DNA of 64,000 nucleotides, from positions 1,984,001-2,048,000 of the forward strand of contig RQOL01000532.1 of the NCBI GenBank assembly GCA_013076295.1, written 5' to 3'. The DNA is from Sanderia malayensis. Taxonomy: Eukaryota > Cnidaria > Scyphozoa > Semaeostomeae > Pelagiidae. Position numbers and translations under genes: made by a program. Below the pieces are notes generated by a model. It had not been told where the DNA came from. It worked only from the letters and a program-made list of their open reading frames with translations, and did not search any database. Positions 60,746 through 64,000 of this stretch are shown in pieces; positions within the stretch are counted from its first letter, which is position 1, and each line of letters begins with the position of its first letter.

Positions 60746-62026
60746 CACGAAACTAGAAGCAAGATAAATTCAAACATTAAAAATTCAAATGATAGGAATG
60801 CTAAATAAAACACTGAAACATAGCGAAGCTTTGATGCCATGAAGGCCTAAATAAATCAGGACTATTTTGACTTGCGAGTTTCATAACATATTAGCATCTA
60901 TTTAACACAAATACAACACATAAAAACTGTTACCTGGTCGAATTCTGTGCAGCAAGAAGTCCGAGGCAGGTATATAATAATTTTCTTTGATTTGACAGAG
61001 AAAATAGCCTCATATCATGCAAACAATAAAGCGAAAGTAATGACGAAACAGAATCTACTATCTGTGCATAAATCATAGTCTCCTAAGCTTGTTACGTCAT
61101 CATTGAATGTCGTCAGATATAGGTGTAGAAAAAACTTCGTGTAAGGCTACTCGAAATTTTCATTTGCATGTCAATTTGTTACAATTAAATTCAACAAAGA
61201 AAATCTATAATATAACATTAAAAGTATACAAAATATTATCGCTGAATTAATTTCCAACGCTTTGAAGCTGCTTAAACTACAGTAACTACTCGATTAAGCC
61301 TTGAAGCCACAACAGAGTATCTTGCATTAACAAAGCTCATTTGGAATGCAACATGAAAGTTGTAATCTGCAATTAAACCTACATTTTTAAATTTCTTAAT
61401 ACATCTACCAGAAGTGTCTAAATCATTAAATTCTCTAGTGTGCTTATTATAATTCAGAGCCTAATTTATGTCATAAAACAAGGCCGTATTATCCAACAGC
61501 CGGATAAATTTAAACACAAATAAATGGGACAAACTTTAGGACACGATTGTAAAAATGTCTCTAAAAATTTGAGTTCGAGTAATTGGGTAATATATCTCTA
61601 CCTTTATAAATTGAAAGCCAAACAACTACAAATATCTTTGTTCATAACAATTCGTTTTGGAAGAACAACATGACATGAAATTTGAGAAATTATTATAAAT
61701 TGAAAATGGGTAAATACTGTTCGCGAAAAGCAATATTGAATATCCAATGGTAAAAATATATAATTAACGATCAATAATAATTATAATGGTAATAATCATA
61801 AGCTGGTCGTATGATGTGGAAACTCAATCACTGTTAAAGGAAACAAAAACACTTTGCTATAATTGGAACTCGATAAACAAAGACTGTATTATTGTACGAT
61901 GAAGCAGGTTGGGGTTTAGTCTGCTTTGACCATGGGAGACTTACAGTGAAGGACGGCACAGAAGTAGAGTTGGGGTTCGGGGGCCATAAAGGGGTTTCAC
62001 TACATCGAGTTTCCACTGAGATCAGC
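60746..62026. other. NAPEPLD upstream region and 3' flank of the next gene
   Basis: A 1.3-kb AT-rich stretch with no supported ORF. Only the NAPEPLD promoter and the 3' UTR of the downstream minus-strand gene are expected here. An ORF at 61892-62152 (+) is the antisense shadow of the next gene's last exon. Confidence 0.4.
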
Positions 62027-63793
62027 TCATGTTTCCCGCTCCTCGTCCAAGTTTTCTTCAGCGTGGAAAAAAGTCGACAAACCAACTTCCCGCCTCCTTT
62101 CCAATGTGCCAGTGCTTTCAGACTTCTCAAGCGAGGTCTTTCGCCTGCGTGAGAATCCAAAGAAACTTCTACGATGCGCCGAATTAGGAGATTTCTGTAT
62201 CAATGCCGCCTTGTTAGTCATGCGCGGTAGTGATGCGTGCTTGGAGTTCTGCAAAAGACGAGTTGATAAGGGAAATCAATGAAAGTGTATTGACCCGACC
62301 CCCTGGGATCTTTGCTTGCCAAGGAGGATAGCTGCTGTTTTTAGGAGCAGCACAGGAGGTGCAAGCAATTGGATGTGCAGTGTAAATAAGAAAGGTGTGT
62401 GAAAGTGTCCCCAAAATAAAAACACGATGTATGAAAGTGTCCCAAAACTGCACACTGTACGAAAGTGTCCCAAAATTGAAAAGTACGTAGGAATAATAAC
62501 AAAGTATAAAATGAACCAAATCAACGAAAAGTTAGTAAAGTGAATGCTTTAGTGAATGCAGGGTTAGTCAAGATTAAGTACTTGTAGATTTAAACATAGC
62601 ATCAAAAGCAGTGAATCAAAAAGTATGTTTTGTTTTTCAACGGTGTGAAGTTCAATGCATTTTATCGACACGCAAAAACGACCATGCTTATTTAAGTAAA
62701 TCAAAGCAGCTAGGGGCAAGAAATGTTGTTAGGCTTACAAGCACTGAATTAATCATGATGATTGGTGATAGTAGTAGTAGTAGCGGAGCCTTCTGCGATT
62801 GTTGTATAAGAAGATGATCTTGTTTTGTTTCGGTTAGCAGGAGGTATCATCCATTTCATAACTGAGCGAAATTTCCTCAACTTTCTAGGCTCATTCGCCT
62901 GAGTGGATAAGACAAGAAATCGAATTTAAATTTGTCACAATTACTCGTAGTTATTTACTCTTAACTGTTATTCAAAATACCTTGATCTCAAAACGTAAAC
63001 GTTTAAAGGGAAGTTTTCTGAAGATAGTAGTTTTTTAGCAACTTAAGGACAAAATTAAGTGCGTTATTCTGGATTTATATGGTATATTTTAAAATTAAAT
63101 CAAATTAAAAATGTTTTAATCAAATCTTTTGATAACCCTATGTTTATGCAATTGCAAAGAAATGTTATGACTAGCAGAGCATTAGTAAAATAAAAAACAA
63201 AATAAAACAACAATATTGTTGAGTATTGTTGAGAAGGGGATGGTATATGTTATATGTTATGTTATGTAGGAATTGTGCAGGAATAGTGATGATTCTTGAC
63301 TTACTGTGGAAAGGCCTGAAGTATCCAGAGATGTCGAACTCGTCGATCTTCGAAGAGCTGGTTCTGATTCCGTGTCTGAAAGGAAATGGTTAACTTAGAC
63401 TTGATTGACAAATGAAGACCAAAGGGAAGATGAGCGAGAGGAAAACCAATAAAAAAAGATCTAAACACAAAACAATAAAAACAAATAATTATATAACAAC
63501 AACAACTATAATACTAAGAATAACATATAAATGTGATGACGTAAAAGTAAAAGTAGACAAAAAAGATTAATATAATAAAAGAAGAGAAACTAAATATTAC
63601 CTGAGGTTGCTTCACTGATATCCAACATGGAAGAAGCTCTGTTTTTTGATAGGTTTTCAGTTTCAAGTGAATTCATATTAACACCCAACAAGCTGATTGC
63701 ATCATCAACTCCTTTTGGCTTTTTCATCTTCTTGCGACCCAATGTCATACTTTGTGTCAAGTTAGCACGTGGCATTTGCTTCGTTTTACTCAA
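62027..63793 (-). CDS. 3' exons of an unidentified Ser/Lys/Arg-rich protein (partial)
   Basis: At least four exons: about 63791-63602, 63378-63304, 62898-about 62815 and about 62249-62027. They read SKTKQMPRANLTQSMTLGRK, then DTESEPARRSTSSTSLDTSG, then NEPRKLRKFRSVMKWMIPPA. The last reads HASLPRMTNKAAL, RRSFFGFSRRRKTSLEKSES and an acidic end (NLDEERET). Many RRxS/T and SSTS sites suggest a phosphoregulated adaptor tail or cytoskeletal protein; this is inference. No domain is visible and the 5' part is outside the window. Exon limits are tentative because phases could not be checked end to end. Confidence 0.5.
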
Positions 63794-64000
63794 CGCTGTT
63801 GGTCATAAGAAAAAAATTTCATAGCTCATCACATTATCTCATATGTAGATTGTATAGCTGATCAAGAACCCTATATTGAACTCTCGTTTAATATTTAACA
63901 TAGGGCCTCTCATGCAAGTGGAGAACAATAATATAATATAAGAATAAGAGACAATGATTTAAAGCAAATTATGACTGATGATTGATCGTATATGCATGAA
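63794..64000. other. Intron of the partial gene, right window edge
   Basis: AT-rich DNA upstream of the first visible exon of the partial minus-strand gene. No feature is seen. Confidence 0.3.

Overview
This is nuclear DNA of an invertebrate animal. The genes have many small exons with GT-AG introns of about 60 bp to 1 kb, the DNA is AT-rich, and the products are animal proteins: Rabenosyn-5, an ABCD1/2 peroxisomal transporter, LRGUK, ARMC10, Gemin2, FBXL13/DRC6, the SLC25A26 SAM carrier and NAPE-PLD. There is about one gene per 5 kb, with many MITEs and intronless class A GPCR genes. This would fit a compact marine invertebrate genome (a cnidarian is one option), but the species cannot be fixed from the sequence. 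ARMC10, FBXL13 and NAPEPLD, neighbours on human 7q22, lie within 25 kb here, so the block is probably ancient.

Layout. 1-153: last codons of an unidentified + gene. 799-3604 (-): Rabenosyn-5. 4363-5355 (+): orphan GPCR. 6733-12930 (-): AT-hook and multi-C2H2 zinc-finger protein. 13780-18439 (+): ABCD1/2-type ABC half-transporter. 19001-36006 (-): LRGUK in 19 exons. Its 9.7-kb sixth intron holds a 7.3-kb foldback element (25089-32362) and an intronless GPCR gene (33055-34266, +). 36425-38771 (-): ARMC10. 39331-41784 (-): GEMIN2, phase-consistent throughout but with an in-frame TGA at codon 199. 41965-44819 (+): a cGAS/Mab-21-like nucleotidyltransferase with its catalytic acids and a C-terminal membrane anchor. 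45865-53868 (-): FBXL13. 54232-56581 (+): SLC25A26. 57022-60745 (-): NAPE-PLD, with a small ORF in intron 1. 62027-63793 (-): 3' end of an unidentified Ser/Lys/Arg-rich protein gene.

The genes serve separate housekeeping, ciliary and signalling roles and do not form an operon. LRGUK and FBXL13 are both linked to axonemes or flagella. GEMIN2/cGAS-like and FBXL13/SLC25A26 are head-to-head pairs with 180-bp and 363-bp gaps, so they probably share promoters.

The most unusual items are: the foldback element, whose arms carry a zinc-finger ORF and a nested 10-11 bp / ~63 bp satellite; the membrane-anchored cGAS-like protein; and the in-frame stop in GEMIN2. Smaller finds include hAT-type MITEs with exact 8-bp target duplications, a pogo-like MITE nested in another, a tRNA-derived SINE, and a recent tandem duplication of an LRGUK splice-donor region. 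Exon limits were read by eye from splice signals and phase; no alignment program was run.
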